Shown here in pieces: positions 51,323 through 63,922 of a stretch of 64,000 bases of DNA (position 1 is its first letter; each line of letters opens with the position of its first letter). A program made the position numbers and the translations under genes. The notes under the pieces were generated by a model. It was not told the origin of the DNA. It saw only the letters and a program-made list of their open reading frames with translations, and did not search any database. Origin of the DNA: Leptospira kirschneri serovar Cynopteri str. 3522 CT (GTDB taxonomy: Bacteria > Spirochaetota > Leptospiria > Leptospirales > Leptospiraceae); assembly GCF_000243695.2 (NCBI RefSeq), contig NZ_AHMN02000010.1:1-64000 (forward strand), given 5' to 3'.

Positions 51323-54112
51323 ATGGAATCTAAATCCAAAGAATTTAAATCAGCCTGGAATTTGCAAAATGGAAAGATGATTCTACCGTATCTACTTCTT
51401 TTTGCGGGGATTATATTAACTCTCTCTTTGGGTTCTTTCGATTCTGGCGAACACGGTGTGGAATATAATTTTTTCGGAAGACTTGGGTATTATATTTCTT
51501 ATGGAATGTTTTTTATGTTTGGAGCGGCGTCGTTTTTGCCCGGGCTTTTTACAATCGGTTTGGGGTCTCTTCGACTTGTCAAAGAAGGATTTGAACTTAC
51601 GAACAGGCTATTTTCTATTCCGGTTTTTTTATTGTGTTATACGGTAACCCTTCAAGTAACTGGGCATGTTTCGACGATTCCCTTTGCTTCTCAAGGAGGT
51701 TTTGTAGGACAGTTATTATCTTCTGGTCTAGAATTTGTATTTGGTTCCACGGGAAAAATTTTAATTCATCTAGTGTTCTATTTTTACGGTTTAATATTAT
51801 TGTTAAACGAATCCCCGCTTCATTTTATTGGAAGGGCTATCGGAACCGCCGGAGCAAAATATAAAGAAGGATTTAAATCCGGATTTGGAAAACGGGGAGA
51901 AAATTTAGGTTCACTTTTTCAATCTGCAGTAGAAAAATTTCAAAGAAAAGAATCCGCTCCTCCTTGGATTTCCACGAACACAAATGATTGGAACGATTTA
52001 CAGACTAAATCGTTGGGAAACCATAGATCCTCTGAGTTACAAAATACGCTCCATTCTACCTTTGGAAAAGAAGGAAAACTTTCCGATTTTTTGTCAAAGG
52101 TGGATAAACATTCTTTGGAAACTCCGAAAACGTCTAAGATTCGTTTTCAAAATCACGGTGCTTTTTCCGGAAACTTTGAGAAACAAGGAAAGGTGTTTCG
52201 TTTTGAATCGGTTTCTTCTTCCCTTTCTGAAAAAATTAGAGAAGAAAAAAACTTTCAAAAAGCTACTTCTCGTTGGGAGATTATAGACTTTAGAACTTCT
52301 AGTTTTTCTAATATTTCTTCTGAAAAAGAACCTTCGATTACGTTAGTCGTTCCTTCTGAGTCGGAAATAAAAAAAGAATGGAATCAGACTAATCTTATAT
52401 TACAATCAGAGAAATCACAGGATAAATTTTCGTTCGAAGAGAAAGAAAGGATCGAACAAACGGATTCTGAACTCGAAAAAGAATTTTATGAGGAAGAAAG
52501 TGCGGATTCTGAAGAGGACTTCTCTGAAGAAGAAACTTTAAGTTCTGAAACTTCTATTGAAAAAGATATTTCTGAAAATCTTAAAACTTCTACGATTTCA
52601 AGTTCCAAAGAAGTTTCTACAAAACATACTTCTAGTTCTCCTGAAGAAGAAAAGTTAGAACCGGGATTACCTTTTCCGCCGACTACATTGGTTCCAGAAG
52701 TAAAATCAAAACGTTCTATCTATCACGTTCCTCTTAAAAGTTTAAAAACGACTACTACAAAAATTCAAGACCCTTTGTTTAAGATTGAGGCGGACAAAGT
52801 AGCTCGTAAGATAGAAGAAATAATCCGTCAATATGGTTATGAATCCCAAGTTGTTTCTATGGAAAGAGGACCGATCATTACTCGTTACGAACTCACTCCA
52901 CCTTTAGGAGTCAAACTAGGAAGGATCACTTCTCTTTCGGATGAACTTCGTTTGTATCTAGCGGTAAAAAATATTCGGATCGTAGCGCCGATTCCGGGTA
53001 AATCTACGATCGGAATCGAAGTTCCTAACAGTATCAGAGAAGATGTATTTTTAGGAGATATTCTTCATCAAAACCTAAGCCTTCGTCCTAAAAAAGATTT
53101 ATCTATTTTAATTGGAAAAGATATATCCGGTAAGTTAGTCGGAATCGATTTGAATAAACTTCCTCATTTGCTCGTCGCGGGAACTACGGGTTCCGGTAAA
53201 TCGGTTTGTTTGAATTCTATGATTTCTTCTTTGGTGGTACATCTTTCTCCCGAAGAAGTTCGTTTTATTATGATCGATCCTAAAATGGTGGAACTCACGT
53301 TATACGAGGACATTCCTCATTTATTAATGCCTGTGATCACCGATCCTAAGAAGGCGACTCGCGCATTGGCTTGGGCTATTCAGGAAATGGAAGCAAGGTA
53401 TCATTCTGTTTCCAAACTCAAGTGTAGAGATTTTAAAACGTATAACGAAAAAGTAGAACAGGGCGCTCACAGAGACGGATATAAAAAGATGCCTTATATA
53501 GTCATTTTTATAGACGAGCTTGCGGATCTGATGATGGTTTCTGGTAAGGATCTAGAAGATGCGATCACTCGGATTACTCAAAAATCAAGAGCGGTGGGAA
53601 TCCATCTGATTATGGCAACACAACGTCCTTCCGTGGATGTGATCACAGGTTTGATCAAAGCGAACTGTCCCGCTCGTATGGCGTTTCACGTGGCTCAGAA
53701 AACGGATTCTAAAATTATATTGGATCAAAACGGCGCTGAATCTCTATTAGGAAAAGGTGATTTTCTTTATAAGTCTCCGACGGCGGCGGATCTAATTCGA
53801 ATTCAATCTCCTTATGTATCGGAAGAAGAGATCGAAAAAATTGTAGAAGAAGCGCGTAAGTTTGGCAAACCTTCTTATGTAGATTTTGATTTGGATGAGG
53901 AAACCGAAAATTCTGTAGTGGACGAAGGGGACGAGGAACTTTTTGAACAGGCTTGGGAAATCGTTAGAACCGATCGAAAGGCTTCTGCGAGTTATTTGCA
54001 AAGAAGAATGAGAATCGGCTACAATAAAGCGGCGCGTTTGATGGAGTTGATGGAAGAAAGAGGTTACGTCAGTCCTCAGATCGGATCAAAAGGAAGAGAA
54101 ATATTAAAATAA
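51323..54112 (+). CDS. ftsK: DNA translocase FtsK/SpoIIIE
   Basis: The protein has 929 residues. Four N-terminal membrane segments (about 18-35, 52-80, 95-115 and 140-158) anchor it at the septum. An acidic, Ser/Glu-rich linker spans about 180-470. The motor (about 485-830) has the alpha domain ([20 protein letters not shown]), Walker A GTTGSGKS at about 620-627, and Walker B FIDELADL with Asp731. The gamma winged helix is at about 865-929 ([20 protein letters not shown]). It pumps chromosomal DNA through the division septum and activates dimer resolution. The order of domains is complete, and the length is in the usual range. It is monocistronic. Confidence 0.97.
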   Translation: MESKSKEFKSAWNLQNGKMILPYLLLFAGIILTLSLGSFDSGEHGVEYNFFGRLGYYISYGMFFMFGAASFLPGLFTIGLGSLRLVKEGFELTNRLFSIPVFLLCYTVTLQVTGHVSTIPFASQGGFVGQLLSSGLEFVFGSTGKILIHLVFYFYGLILLLNESPLHFIGRAIGTAGAKYKEGFKSGFGKRGENLGSLFQSAVEKFQRKESAPPWISTNTNDWNDLQTKSLGNHRSSELQNTLHSTFGKEGKLSDFLSKVDKHSLETPKTSKIRFQNHGAFSGNFEKQGKVFRFESVSSSLSEKIREEKNFQKATSRWEIIDFRTSSFSNISSEKEPSITLVVPSESEIKKEWNQTNLILQSEKSQDKFSFEEKERIEQTDSELEKEFYEEESADSEEDFSEEETLSSETSIEKDISENLKTSTISSSKEVSTKHTSSSPEEEKLEPGLPFPPTTLVPEVKSKRSIYHVPLKSLKTTTTKIQDPLFKIEADKVARKIEEIIRQYGYESQVVSMERGPIITRYELTPPLGVKLGRITSLSDELRLYLAVKNIRIVAPIPGKSTIGIEVPNSIREDVFLGDILHQNLSLRPKKDLSILIGKDISGKLVGIDLNKLPHLLVAGTTGSGKSVCLNSMISSLVVHLSPEEVRFIMIDPKMVELTLYEDIPHLLMPVITDPKKATRALAWAIQEMEARYHSVSKLKCRDFKTYNEKVEQGAHRDGYKKMPYIVIFIDELADLMMVSGKDLEDAITRITQKSRAVGIHLIMATQRPSVDVITGLIKANCPARMAFHVAQKTDSKIILDQNGAESLLGKGDFLYKSPTAADLIRIQSPYVSEEEIEKIVEEARKFGKPSYVDFDLDEETENSVVDEGDEELFEQAWEIVRTDRKASASYLQRRMRIGYNKAARLMELMEERGYVSPQIGSKGREILK

Positions 54113-55140
54113 CTTAATGCTCTAAAGAATCTATGGATCAATCAAATCGTACACGAATATTACTAAAATGGTTTTGACCGTGTTCAAATTCAGTGTTGTT
54201 TTCTGGGCTTGGAAACATACACTATGGATGATAACATAATGTGAGTTCAGCATAAGAAGAACTCACGATTCTGAAAAAAGTTGGAATCTGAACTTTACAG
54301 ATTGATTCTTTAAATGTGGGAACTACCACTCATTTCCATTTAGAATTTAGATGATTCTCGCTGTCCTGAGTTTGAGAAATTACATAGATTATCCAAAACA
54401 ATCTTAGAACGTGGGAACTATTACAAAAATCAAATTCTAAAAAAGATAAACGGTTTCTAAGCGACGTAATTTGTGGGAACTGCCACAATTTATAAAATAG
54501 AAGTTTATAACAATTGAATCTCAAGTGTGGGAACTCACATAAAACTTAGATTTGTCTGTAAAATGATGTGGGAGCTACTGCAAGTCGTGACTTTTACAAA
54601 CAATTTCTAAAATTGTAGGAACTCATACTTTTAGAAAATTTTTACTCGTACCGAACTCATGTTAAAAACGGGGTTTAAATTTTGATGCTGACCGTAATTG
54701 TGCAAAAATCGGTTGGACGATGATTCTTTTTATATTTCCTAGTAGTTCCCACAATTTTCAAAGTTTACTGGTAAAATCCACGATTTGTGAGAGTTCCCAC
54801 AGATTAAGTCACATTACAAATTTTTAAACATCTATTTTTTTACGAAAAAATTGACATAGGATAAAACGGATTTCTTATGTCGAACTCACGTTGGATTTAG
54901 AACTTGCCTCTAAAGATATAAACGATGATCTTTAGAAATTTCTAATAAAATAAATGTAGGAACTCCGCAAGAATTGTTCTATCTGTCACTTTAGTTCGTA
55001 AACTTTCCAGTAGTTCTCCGTTATCAAACTTTTGTAAAATCCTACATCTTTGGAATTGAGACAAACATTTGAAATATCAAAGGATCATCTCGAATTCGAA
55101 TTTAAAATATTCTAAATTTCTAATGTTTTAAATAAAAAAT
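54113..55140. other. Intergenic repeats, collinear with the 28-kb region
   Basis: The 1-kb gap holds no gene. Its part 54280-54890 parallels 28020-28450 without the family G insertion. Four GTGGGAACT copies (about 54318, 54412, 54473 and 54526) and family B ends (CCGAACTCATGTTA near 54650, CGAACTCACGTT near 54880) are present. The part 54900-55140 shows nothing. The open frame at 54330-54524 lies in the repeats. Confidence 0.65.
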
Positions 55141-56097
55141 TTAAACGTTAGATGTACTTTCTTTTTTCCAGAGTTTCCATTTTATGATAAAAAATGCACC
55201 TACTAAAATGATCGCAATAGAAACTAATTGGGATTGAGAAAAACCGTGCCAGTAATACTGAGTTAAAAATTCAGGATTTTGTTCTGCGTTCGGAATGTTT
55301 ACGAGTGAAGGGGGATCCATCAAAGGAAACACCGCTTTATTGACTCTTAAAAATTCCACAAACAATCTTGCAAAACCGTGTAAGACTAAATATTGGGCTC
55401 CAATGGAAAATTTTTTAAAGTTCTGATTTCTAGCCCAAAACTGAAAATAAGAAAAGAATAAAAACGAAACGATCGATTCAATCAATGGAGTGTTCCAAAC
55501 GGGCACACCGGAAGGATGAGCTCCGTGATAATCAAAAACTAAAAGTGGAATTTTGACGTCGGTTGCAAAACCATAACATCCGTCACCAGAAACCCAACAA
55601 CCCAATCTACCAATTGCGTAACCGATTGCCATACTTGGAACCGCAGCGTCTAAGTAGGACGGAATGTCTAGTTTGAAGTATTTCATGTAAAGAGTGATAA
55701 AAAGAATTCCAAATAAAAATCCTCCGTAAAATACGAGTCCGCTTCCTGAAAATAGATTATCCCAAAGGGACATTCTTCCTGGAAAACCATACCAATGAGT
55801 GAGTGGGTAAATATATTTTCCATCAAAGCCGGGTGTTTCTACAAAGATCTGATCCCAAATTTCAAAGATAAAAAAGATTTTTGCTCCTACTAAAGTACCT
55901 AAGATTCCTAAAAGAAGTAACCAGTCGGAATGTTCTGGTTCTAACTTCCTACGTTTTAATTCTTTAGGAAGAAGATAAGATGCGGTTAAAAAACCGATCA
56001 TCATTAGGATGCTGAATGTGGATGGCCCGTCCCATTCCCTATTGAATAAGAATTTGAATAAAGGGTTGAGAAACGGCACTGGGATTCTATCAATCAT
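55141..56097 (-). CDS. lgt: Prolipoprotein diacylglyceryl transferase family protein
   Basis: The protein has 318 residues with about seven membrane helices. Family features are [14 protein letters not shown] (about 116-129), [16 protein letters not shown] (about 159-174), [13 protein letters not shown] and [10 protein letters not shown]. The conserved GRxGNFxNxE signature is changed to [10 protein letters not shown]. The Asn after Gly is Cys and the terminal Glu is Asp. Members with a GC...GCYG pattern exist in other phyla by my recollection. Lgt adds diacylglycerol to the lipobox Cys, and this window alone has about eight candidate substrates. Whether it is the main Lgt or a paralogue cannot be told here. 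Confidence 0.85.
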   Translation of the reverse strand: MIDRIPVPFLNPLFKFLFNREWDGPSTFSILMMIGFLTASYLLPKELKRRKLEPEHSDWLLLLGILGTLVGAKIFFIFEIWDQIFVETPGFDGKYIYPLTHWYGFPGRMSLWDNLFSGSGLVFYGGFLFGILFITLYMKYFKLDIPSYLDAAVPSMAIGYAIGRLGCWVSGDGCYGFATDVKIPLLVFDYHGAHPSGVPVWNTPLIESIVSFLFFSYFQFWARNQNFKKFSIGAQYLVLHGFARLFVEFLRVNKAVFPLMDPPSLVNIPNAEQNPEFLTQYYWHGFSQSQLVSIAIILVGAFFIIKWKLWKKESTSNV

Positions 56098-56647
56098 AGT
56101 GTAACCAATACTCTTGATTGCTGGGATGGATCAATCCATAATCCTTTTTTAAATATACAATAGATGATAAATTCAAATCAGAAAATTCACGTGGGAGATC
56201 CCACATTTACGGAAAGATTGGAATTACTACTCGGATGCATGAAAATAATACGTATTCTTAAGCCTGTTGCAAAACTTAAAATGTGGGATCTCACACAAAA
56301 AGCCAACAATTTCAAGTTAGATATAATTTTTTGAGAATTTCTGCGTCTTTGTAAAATCCCCATTCATTTTTTGATGCTATTTTCCATACGTTTAAGTAGT
56401 AAATCTTACCTAAAATTGATTTTCTCAGTAAGAATAAGCTGAAGTTCTTTTATTCCTACAAAAGTAAACTGTGGGAACTCTCACAAATTGAGACTTTACA
56501 GACTAATTTTAAAACTGTGGGAACTCTCACAAATTGAGACTTTACAGACTAATTTTAAAACTGTGGGAACTCTCACAAATTGAGACTTTACAGATTAACT
56601 TTGAAACTGTGGGAACTCTTGCGATCTTGTCTGCCTACTGAGAAAAC
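56098..56647. other. Intergenic repeats
   Basis: The gap holds no gene. A 46-bp tandem array lies at 56471-56623. At 56269-56300 an AAAATGTGGGATCTCACACAAA stretch (in part) matches about 19900, with a shared CTAATAATTTT-like neighbourhood. The remainder is AT-rich. Confidence 0.6.
56471..56623. repeat. 46-bp tandem repeat, three full units plus a part
   Basis: Units start at 56471, 56517, 56563 and 56609, exactly 46 bp apart. Each begins GTGGGAACTCTCACAAATTG and continues AGACTTTACAGACTAATTTT. The array lies just after the stop of the M23 peptidase gene (minus strand). Confidence 0.9.
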
Positions 56648-57664
56648 TTATTCTATATTGATAAATTCGGCCGGATCTAAAGGAGGATCTTGACCGATAT
56701 GAACTTCGTAATGAACGTGTGGACCTGTGGCCTTGCCGGTAGAGCCAACTAGACCGATCAGATCTCCGCGTTTGACGATCTGATTTTTTTCTACGAGAAT
56801 TTGGGAACAATGTCCATAAACCGTAAAAATACCATTCAAGTGATTGATTTTAATATTCCTACCTAAACCGCCTGAAGATTGACCGGACTCTACAACGACT
56901 CCGGGTGCGGTCGCATAAATAGGAGTTCCTTCCGCAGAAGCAAAATCTACCCCGGAGTGATGTTCTCCTAATGTGACTAAACCAAAAGGATCCACTCTAC
57001 CGCCAAACGTAGAAGATACGAAACCGACCCCAGGTTTGAGAGGACGACCTCTCGGAAGAGCGTATAGAATCGATTCTCTTTCTTCGAGATAATCGAATGC
57101 GTTTTCAAACGCCTGACGAATCCGAAATAGTTCAATATTCTGAACCGCAAAACCTTCTACTGTATTCTTATAAAGTTCTAGATTGGTTTCCGAATCCGGG
57201 ATTTCTTTTTTAAGATGAAACTCCGGGATGACTTCATACGTCAGAATCCGTTTCCAAGGAACTTCGTCCCAAGCCACAAGGTTGAGTTGTTCGGTTTTTC
57301 TTTCTAAACCACGAATTTCCTTTTTAGCGTCTTGAAGGAGCATATCGTAGTAAAGATATTGACTGACGTTCTCGTCACTTTTTTGAAACAAGTCTTGATC
57401 GGGACGGTAGAAAAAGTTCAAATAAGAGAGAAATAGAAACGCTAAGATTAGAATGAGCCCTAAAAGAATTCCGAGGAACCAAGCCATAAAAACGTTAAGT
57501 TCGATGGTGATCACGTTTTCATGATTGTGAGGAACGAGTAAAAAAGAGATCTTCTTAGAACCAGATTCTTTGAATTTTCGAAGTCTGTTTTTGAATTTGA
57601 GAATTTTGACTTGCAGACGCTCGGAATGGGTCAATTTGAGATCATACTTTGCCGGACTTATCAT
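56648..57664 (-). CDS. M23-family peptidoglycan endopeptidase, membrane-anchored
   Basis: The protein has 338 residues. One membrane helix (about 57-83) is followed by a coiled-coil linker (about 95-205). The LytM/M23 domain covers about 220-335, with [12 protein letters not shown], zinc ligands in HHSGVDF (His and Asp) and [11 protein letters not shown] (last His), and the catalytic VYGHCS. All four usual residues are present. The domain should cut cross-links in peptidoglycan. The start lies 53 bp from the divergent pcnB gene, so promoters are shared in that space. M23 genes often occur with bactofilins, one of which lies 4 kb away on the same strand. Confidence 0.88.
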   Translation of the reverse strand: MISPAKYDLKLTHSERLQVKILKFKNRLRKFKESGSKKISFLLVPHNHENVITIELNVFMAWFLGILLGLILILAFLFLSYLNFFYRPDQDLFQKSDENVSQYLYYDMLLQDAKKEIRGLERKTEQLNLVAWDEVPWKRILTYEVIPEFHLKKEIPDSETNLELYKNTVEGFAVQNIELFRIRQAFENAFDYLEERESILYALPRGRPLKPGVGFVSSTFGGRVDPFGLVTLGEHHSGVDFASAEGTPIYATAPGVVVESGQSSGGLGRNIKINHLNGIFTVYGHCSQILVEKNQIVKRGDLIGLVGSTGKATGPHVHYEVHIGQDPPLDPAEFINIE

Positions 57665-57707
57665 AGATTTTTACTTGCAGGTAGGGGGATCGAAGGGATT
57701 ATAGACC

Positions 57708-59181
<1,474 letters not shown>

Positions 59182-59691
59182 TTAAATCAGTTCGTCTCAA
59201 ATTCTGTCGAGCGACCCTAGAAGCAAAACGCTTTAGTTTCACAAAACTGTGGGAACTCTCACAGAAATTATAATAGCAAAGAACTGCCAAAACTCTATAG
59301 ATCATACAATACAGCGGTTTGTGGGAACTCTCACATGGTTGGAGATTCAAAAATGATTGATTCTAAGTTTTTGGGACAGACTCAAAACAAATAGTTTTTC
59401 ATTTTTGCGATGGTCGTAAAACCGCCATTTTACTTAAAAATTTGATTGGACGGCGTTTTTTGGGATTTCATAAAATTTAAAGTCTGTTTCAAAAGTTAAA
59501 AAGTACCTACGACAATTCCAAATATAGTCATTCTTGCAAATAGCTTCTTAATTTTTTTTATTAGAAAGATTGAATGTGGGAACTCTTACAAACTCGGATT
59601 TAACAGACTTACTTTGAAATTGTGGGAACTCTGACAAACTCGGATTTTACAGACTTACTTTAAAACTGTGGGAACTCTCACAAATTTAGAA
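59182..59691. other. Intergenic repeats
   Basis: The gap holds no gene. It begins with a fragment of the 35-bp-type family (TCTGTCGAGCGACCCTAGAA at 59200) and two isolated GTGGGAACTCTCAC palindromes (about 59248 and 59321), and it ends in a 46-bp tandem array (59576-59690). Confidence 0.6.
59576..59690. repeat. 46-bp tandem repeat, two units plus a part
   Basis: Units start at 59576, 59622 and 59668, exactly 46 bp apart. They start GTGGGAACTCTTACAAACTC or close variants and contain TTTACAGACTTACTTTAAAA. The array abuts the stop of recJ. Confidence 0.88.
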
Positions 59692-61623
59692 TTAATTTTC
59701 CGATTCTTGAAAGTAGTTTACTACGAATTGAAGGGAAGTTTTGGAACGAAAGGTAGACTCTTCCAAAGAACCCCATAGATCCAGACTTACCGACTTACTA
59801 ATCAATTCTAAAAAATCTTTTCCACGATTCCAGATCAAACATTGGATCGATTCCGGTGCACCTAAGATTCTAAAACGAACGTGTTTTCCATCCGTCATCG
59901 GTTTTGTATGATAGATCTTAGCATTTTTGATCGAATACAATGGAATCGGGTTTTCATGGCCGAATGGTTCAAAGATAGAAAGTTCCTGAAAAATTTTAGA
60001 ATTCAATTCTCCCGGTTCTAAAGAAATCAGACTTTCTGTTCGTTCTAAAGCCGAAGTCCTTTGTTCTTCTGCAAGCCAGCTGTCTGCGTTGTCAAAGATT
60101 AACTTGGCAAGTTCTGGTATTTTATTTATTTCTAATGAAAAACCACCCGCTTCTTTGTGCCCTCCAAATTGTAAAAAGACGGACTCGGCTTTTTTAAGAA
60201 GATTTAATACGTTTTCTTTGCCATAAGCGCGAATGCTTCCCTTAGCGTGACCATGATCCGGAGTGATAAATAGAACCGGTCTTTTGTATTCTTCTACAAG
60301 TCTTGTGGCGACGATACCAGAAACTCCTGGTTCAAAGTCCGGTTCATAACAGAAAAGAACCGATCTTTCGGTTCTCTCTTTTTTTCTTTTTAAAAAACTA
60401 TCCACTTTGAAAATATTTCTTTTCGTTCTTTCTTTTCTTTCTTCGTTGAGTTTTTGAAGTTCTTTGGCGCCCGACTTTGCAAGTTCTGGATTTTCTTCTA
60501 ACAAAAGATTCAGTGCTACGTCTGTACGATTCATTCTTCCGGCGGAATTGATCATGGGACCTAGTCCCCAACCTAGATCTTTTGAGGTAACACGATCGTT
60601 CGCAAATTCCATGAGTTGTAAAAGTTGGAAAAGACCTTCTCTGTGTGACGTGTCTTTTTTATGAAGTTTAAAAAGAATTTTACAACCTTCTCTAACAATG
60701 ATTCTGTTTTCACCGTATAAAGGCATCATATCGGAAACGGTTCCAATGGAAGCCAAGTCGAAGTTCTGAAGGTATTGTTCTAAGATTGCGGGGTATTTTA
60801 GAAATTCCTGATAAAACCATTCTCTTTCGGGATAAGAAGATTGGAAAGAGTAACTTTCGTCTTGGATGGTAAGAGAAAATTTAGATTCCGCTTCTTGTCT
60901 ATCACCTTGAAAAAGAAGTTTACCACGGTATATTAGAAAACCTGAAAATAAGGAATTACCGTCTCCGATCCAGGTTGCACGATTGTATTCTTCTAAAGAG
61001 GAATAGAGATAGGCCTGAATGAATTTTAAAGCCAAAACGGAAGTACAGATTTTTTCATTAGGATAGATAGAATCTGAACGTTTTGGGGAAATTAGATAAC
61101 AATTTGGGATTCTTTCCGGGATCTCGTGATGATCTAGAACTATAACCTTGATTCCTATGGATGCAAGTTCGTCGATCTGAATGTGATTTGTAGTACCAAA
61201 ATCAAGAGTGATCAAAAGATCTGGTTTTATTCTTTTAACGAAGTCGAGTGCTGCGGGACAAAGGCCGTAGTCTTCTTCGTTTGAGGTTTTAAGGATCAGT
61301 TTCCCTCGATGAATCTTTTTTAAAAAACTGCCGAGTAAACTTGTGGAAGATACACCGTCACAGTCTCTATCTCCGAATAGAAGGATCTTTTTTTCTTTTT
61401 GAATGAATTCTTTGAGAAGTTCTAAAGCGGGTTCTAAATCTGGGAGTAAAAAGGGGGAGGGAAGTTCTCTAAGACCGTGATAGAGAAGATGTTCTGGATG
61501 GGACTTTTCCCGTAGATGTGTTTCGTAGAATCTATGTTGAAGTGGACTGAAATGTGGACGTAAGCCCACAGGATGTAACTCCTTTAAGCCCGGACCGTGT
61601 GAAAAAGAGGAGGGTTGAGTCAT
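59692..61623 (-). CDS. recJ: Single-strand DNA exonuclease RecJ
   Basis: The protein has 643 residues. DHH-family motifs are present: FGDRDCDGVSS (about 82-92, where the canonical motif has Asp-x-Asp), ITLDFGTTN (about 138-146) and LDHHEIPE (about 163-170). The DHHA1 part has GPMINSAGRMNRTDVAL and LQFGGHKEAGGFSLE (GGH-x-x-AGG). The OB part ends the protein. RecJ degrades single-strand DNA 5' to 3' in recombination and repair. Its ATG overlaps the bactofilin stop by one base (TAATG), so translation is coupled. Confidence 0.93.
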   Translation of the reverse strand: MTQPSSFSHGPGLKELHPVGLRPHFSPLQHRFYETHLREKSHPEHLLYHGLRELPSPFLLPDLEPALELLKEFIQKEKKILLFGDRDCDGVSSTSLLGSFLKKIHRGKLILKTSNEEDYGLCPAALDFVKRIKPDLLITLDFGTTNHIQIDELASIGIKVIVLDHHEIPERIPNCYLISPKRSDSIYPNEKICTSVLALKFIQAYLYSSLEEYNRATWIGDGNSLFSGFLIYRGKLLFQGDRQEAESKFSLTIQDESYSFQSSYPEREWFYQEFLKYPAILEQYLQNFDLASIGTVSDMMPLYGENRIIVREGCKILFKLHKKDTSHREGLFQLLQLMEFANDRVTSKDLGWGLGPMINSAGRMNRTDVALNLLLEENPELAKSGAKELQKLNEERKERTKRNIFKVDSFLKRKKERTERSVLFCYEPDFEPGVSGIVATRLVEEYKRPVLFITPDHGHAKGSIRAYGKENVLNLLKKAESVFLQFGGHKEAGGFSLEINKIPELAKLIFDNADSWLAEEQRTSALERTESLISLEPGELNSKIFQELSIFEPFGHENPIPLYSIKNAKIYHTKPMTDGKHVRFRILGAPESIQCLIWNRGKDFLELISKSVSLDLWGSLEESTFRSKTSLQFVVNYFQESEN

Positions 61624-61943
61624 TACATAGCGCTGTTTCCGCTAAATTTCGCTCCGGATTCGATTTCTAAATCGGGTGTGCGTATATCGCCGATTACTTT
61701 TCCTGTTTTTCGAATGGCTACTTTTTGATTTGCGGAAACGTTTCCTTTTAGATTTCCTTCTACTTCCAAAGTTCCTGTCTGGATATCAGCTTCCACTTCT
61801 CCAGTATCTCCTACTACAAGCTTTCCAGTAGTTTCGATTGTACCTTTAAAATTACCTTTAATTTTCAGGGAATTGTTGAATTTCAATTTTCCTCTGAAAT
61901 GAATATCGTCTCCGATGACTGTATCGATTTGTTCGTCGTTCAT
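61623..61943 (-). CDS. Bactofilin
   Basis: The protein has 106 residues and is a single bactofilin (DUF583) domain. It has repeating right-handed helix strands with Gly at turns: FNNSLKIKGNFKGTIETTGK, VVGDTGEVEADIQTGTLEVE and GNLKGNVSANQKVAIRKTGK. There is almost no tail on either side. Bactofilins form non-polar filaments that scaffold cell-wall enzymes. Coupling to recJ by a one-base stop/start overlap is odd in function. A cell-wall hydrolase gene (GH25) lies upstream on the same strand 278 bp away. Confidence 0.93.
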   Translation of the reverse strand: MNDEQIDTVIGDDIHFRGKLKFNNSLKIKGNFKGTIETTGKLVVGDTGEVEADIQTGTLEVEGNLKGNVSANQKVAIRKTGKVIGDIRTPDLEIESGAKFSGNSAM

Positions 61944-62221
61944 ACTGGCTCCAAGTTTTCGGGTTGGAGAAGCAGTTTCAAATGTTTTTTACGATTTTTA
62001 AAAGACACGAAAGCTCTATCTTTTGGGTTTCTTACAAGTAAAGTGATAGAATTAAAATTTTCTTAAATTTTTTGGTAGTTTTTATATTTTTTGACGTAAC
62101 CTCAAAAATTTTCAAAGATTTTGAATGAAATAAAAAAAGCTTGAGCCAGAACACTTTCGGGCTTTTCCCAAGTTTTACTGTGAAATTTCAATTTGTGAGA
62201 GTTCCCACATTTTCAAAAGTT

Positions 62222-62953
62222 TTATTCGGAGTTTAATTGGTGCGAAGTAAGAATTTTAAGTTCTCCGTTCAGAACGTTCATGTCCACGGGACCGGAAATT
62301 CCAGGTAAACTTCCACGACTTTTATATTGCCAAAGGATCCATTTCTGGTTTGAAAACGTATTTGGATGTTTGAATAGATTCCGAATCCAAATAGGACGAT
62401 CTTGAAAGTTGGGACCTATGTATCGATCAATAAATTCATAAGTCAGATAAAGGATCGTTTTTTTAGTGTAATACGAATCTACTCTGTTTAAAAAATCTTG
62501 AATTTCGTTAGAAACATTTTTCATAGAAGAATTTTCTTTACAATTCCCTAGAAATTCCAGATCGACAACAGGAGGAAGAGAATCGATTTCTTTCGGAGCC
62601 GTGGAAATAAAATTTTCCGCTTGTTCTTTTCCAGATGTGCATAACGTGAAAAAATGATACGCTCCGACTGGAAAACCTTGTGCTTTAGCGGATTTCCAAT
62701 TGTAAGAAAAGGATTTATCTTTGAAGTTTCCTCCTTCACTTGCTTTGATATAAACAAAAGAAATTTCCGATTTTGGAACTAAGATCCAATCGATTTTTCC
62801 CTGATGATTAGAGACATCGATTCCTCGAATTGGATATTTTTCTCGAGAAGGATAAACGAACCAAATTTTTCCGGAATCCAAGGCTAGATACAATCCGATT
62901 CCTAAAAGAAAGAATGAAATGATTACGAATAAGAAAAGATATTTCCGTTTCAT
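62222..62953 (-). CDS. GH25-family lysozyme, membrane-anchored
   Basis: The start is the ATG at 62953; a longer frame to 63058 runs into insertion-element DNA and is rejected. The protein has 243 residues. A membrane anchor (about 4-25) is followed by a GH25 barrel with RGIDVSNHQGKIDW (Asp46), YIKASEGG (Glu73), FPVGAYHFF and VVDLEFLG (Asp131 and Glu133), then WILWQYKSRG near the end. These are the usual catalytic Asp and Glu. GH25 enzymes cut the glycan strand of peptidoglycan. The gene's 5' side is only 50 bp from a broken transposase on the same strand, so transcription may be affected by it. Confidence 0.88.
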   Translation of the reverse strand: MKRKYLFLFVIISFFLLGIGLYLALDSGKIWFVYPSREKYPIRGIDVSNHQGKIDWILVPKSEISFVYIKASEGGNFKDKSFSYNWKSAKAQGFPVGAYHFFTLCTSGKEQAENFISTAPKEIDSLPPVVDLEFLGNCKENSSMKNVSNEIQDFLNRVDSYYTKKTILYLTYEFIDRYIGPNFQDRPIWIRNLFKHPNTFSNQKWILWQYKSRGSLPGISGPVDMNVLNGELKILTSHQLNSE

Positions 62954-63002
62954 GTCTGTAAGATACGCACTGTAGCCTTTGAACTTAGAACCGGTCTCAA
63001 AA

Positions 63003-63517
63003 CTATCTATCAAAAAAGTTAAAAGCAATGATAGAGCTTGCGAGATAAAGAGATGCAAGATAATTTTCAGATTTTCTTTCCCAACGAATTAAGATAGCCC
63101 TGAATCGATTGTGCCAACTGTTAGTTCTTTCAACGACCCAACGTCTAGGTTTTCCTTTATATTTACCAATGAGAGGCTTCTCACCTTTTTTCCGAATATG
63201 AGATTGAATGTTTCTTCTTTTTCCGGAAAATATTAGGATTGAATTCAACGTATCTTTTACACCGTGTTTATCATGAACATTAGCTCCAGTCAACGTAATT
63301 GCCAAAGAAATTCCATTTCCATCTGTAAGAATATGCCGTTTAATCCCTAATTTGGCACGGTCTGTAGGGTTTTTCCCAGTTAAGCTCCCCCGCTTTAACC
63401 ATTGCTGAATCCATCGAAGCCCAGTCCCATGCTATTTGATTCCTTACATCATAATATTTTAAAATAGATTTATAAGAACCTATCCAGCTTGATCTTTCTG
63501 ATAAAGCGAAAAACTAA
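63003..63517 (-). pseudogene. IS5-family transposase fragment, frameshifted
   Basis: Read on the minus strand, the frame from about 63517 gives LSERSSWIGSYKSILKYYD, VRNQIAWDWASMDSAMVKA and then, after a frame change in the GCGGGGGAG run near 63385, SLTGKNPTDRAKLGIKRHIL, TDGNGISLAITLTGANVHDK and the conserved end RRWVVERTNSWHNRFRAI. The N-terminal quarter is missing, replaced at about 63517 by a repeat. The orfA/orfB arrangement of IS427-type elements uses a programmed shift, so the frame change may be natural, but the truncation makes it non-functional. A likely right end, GAGACCGGTTCTAA, lies about 62986-62999. Confidence 0.8.
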
Positions 63518-63922
63518 AGCCGCCTCGCTTCTACGGTCTCTCGACAGATCGCGTTCTATATTAAAATTAAATACAATTATTGTATAATATTTATTGAATG
63601 TAATTTATTGACCGGCTCTTAGTGCTCGGTTCGATTGCCTTGGTGCTCTGATTTTACTACGTCGAATAAGTTCAATGTAGTATTATTTTTATGCGTCCGA
63701 ATGGTGAAACTCAATAAAACCGTTTTTTGAAAATGGGACCCAGAGGAAAATACGTCATATTTGGTTCTTTTCCGACGTAGACTTATCTACTTAACTACCT
63801 TAAAATCACCACATCGAATTTTTGGAAACGTCAAATTTTGATGAATCGATTCCGAAATGAAATTTTTATATTATTATGTTTGAGTGTAATTACTCGATTT
63901 TTGTTAAAAGGGTAAATAAATT
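63518..63922. other. Intergenic repeat debris
   Basis: The stretch 63518-63550 is a fragment of the 35-bp-type family (CTCGCTTCTACGGTCTCTCG). The stretch 63597-63640 is a degenerate family D half (GTAATTTATTGACCGGCTC). From 63660 to 63900 nothing is recognised. No gene is seen. Confidence 0.55.

Noticed and set aside
62954..63058. 35-residue N-terminal extension of the GH25 lysozyme
   Set aside because: The extension is translated from insertion-element DNA, and the membrane anchor begins right after the ATG at 62953.
63385..63395. Sequencing error as cause of the transposase frame change
   Set aside because: It cannot be excluded, but IS427-type elements use frameshifting at such G-runs, and the missing N-terminus already makes the copy non-functional.
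62986..63517. IS5-type fragment as the parent of family A MITEs
   Set aside because: Its visible end (GAGACCGGTTCTAA) does not match the GAGTTGTTGAAAAATT ends of family A.
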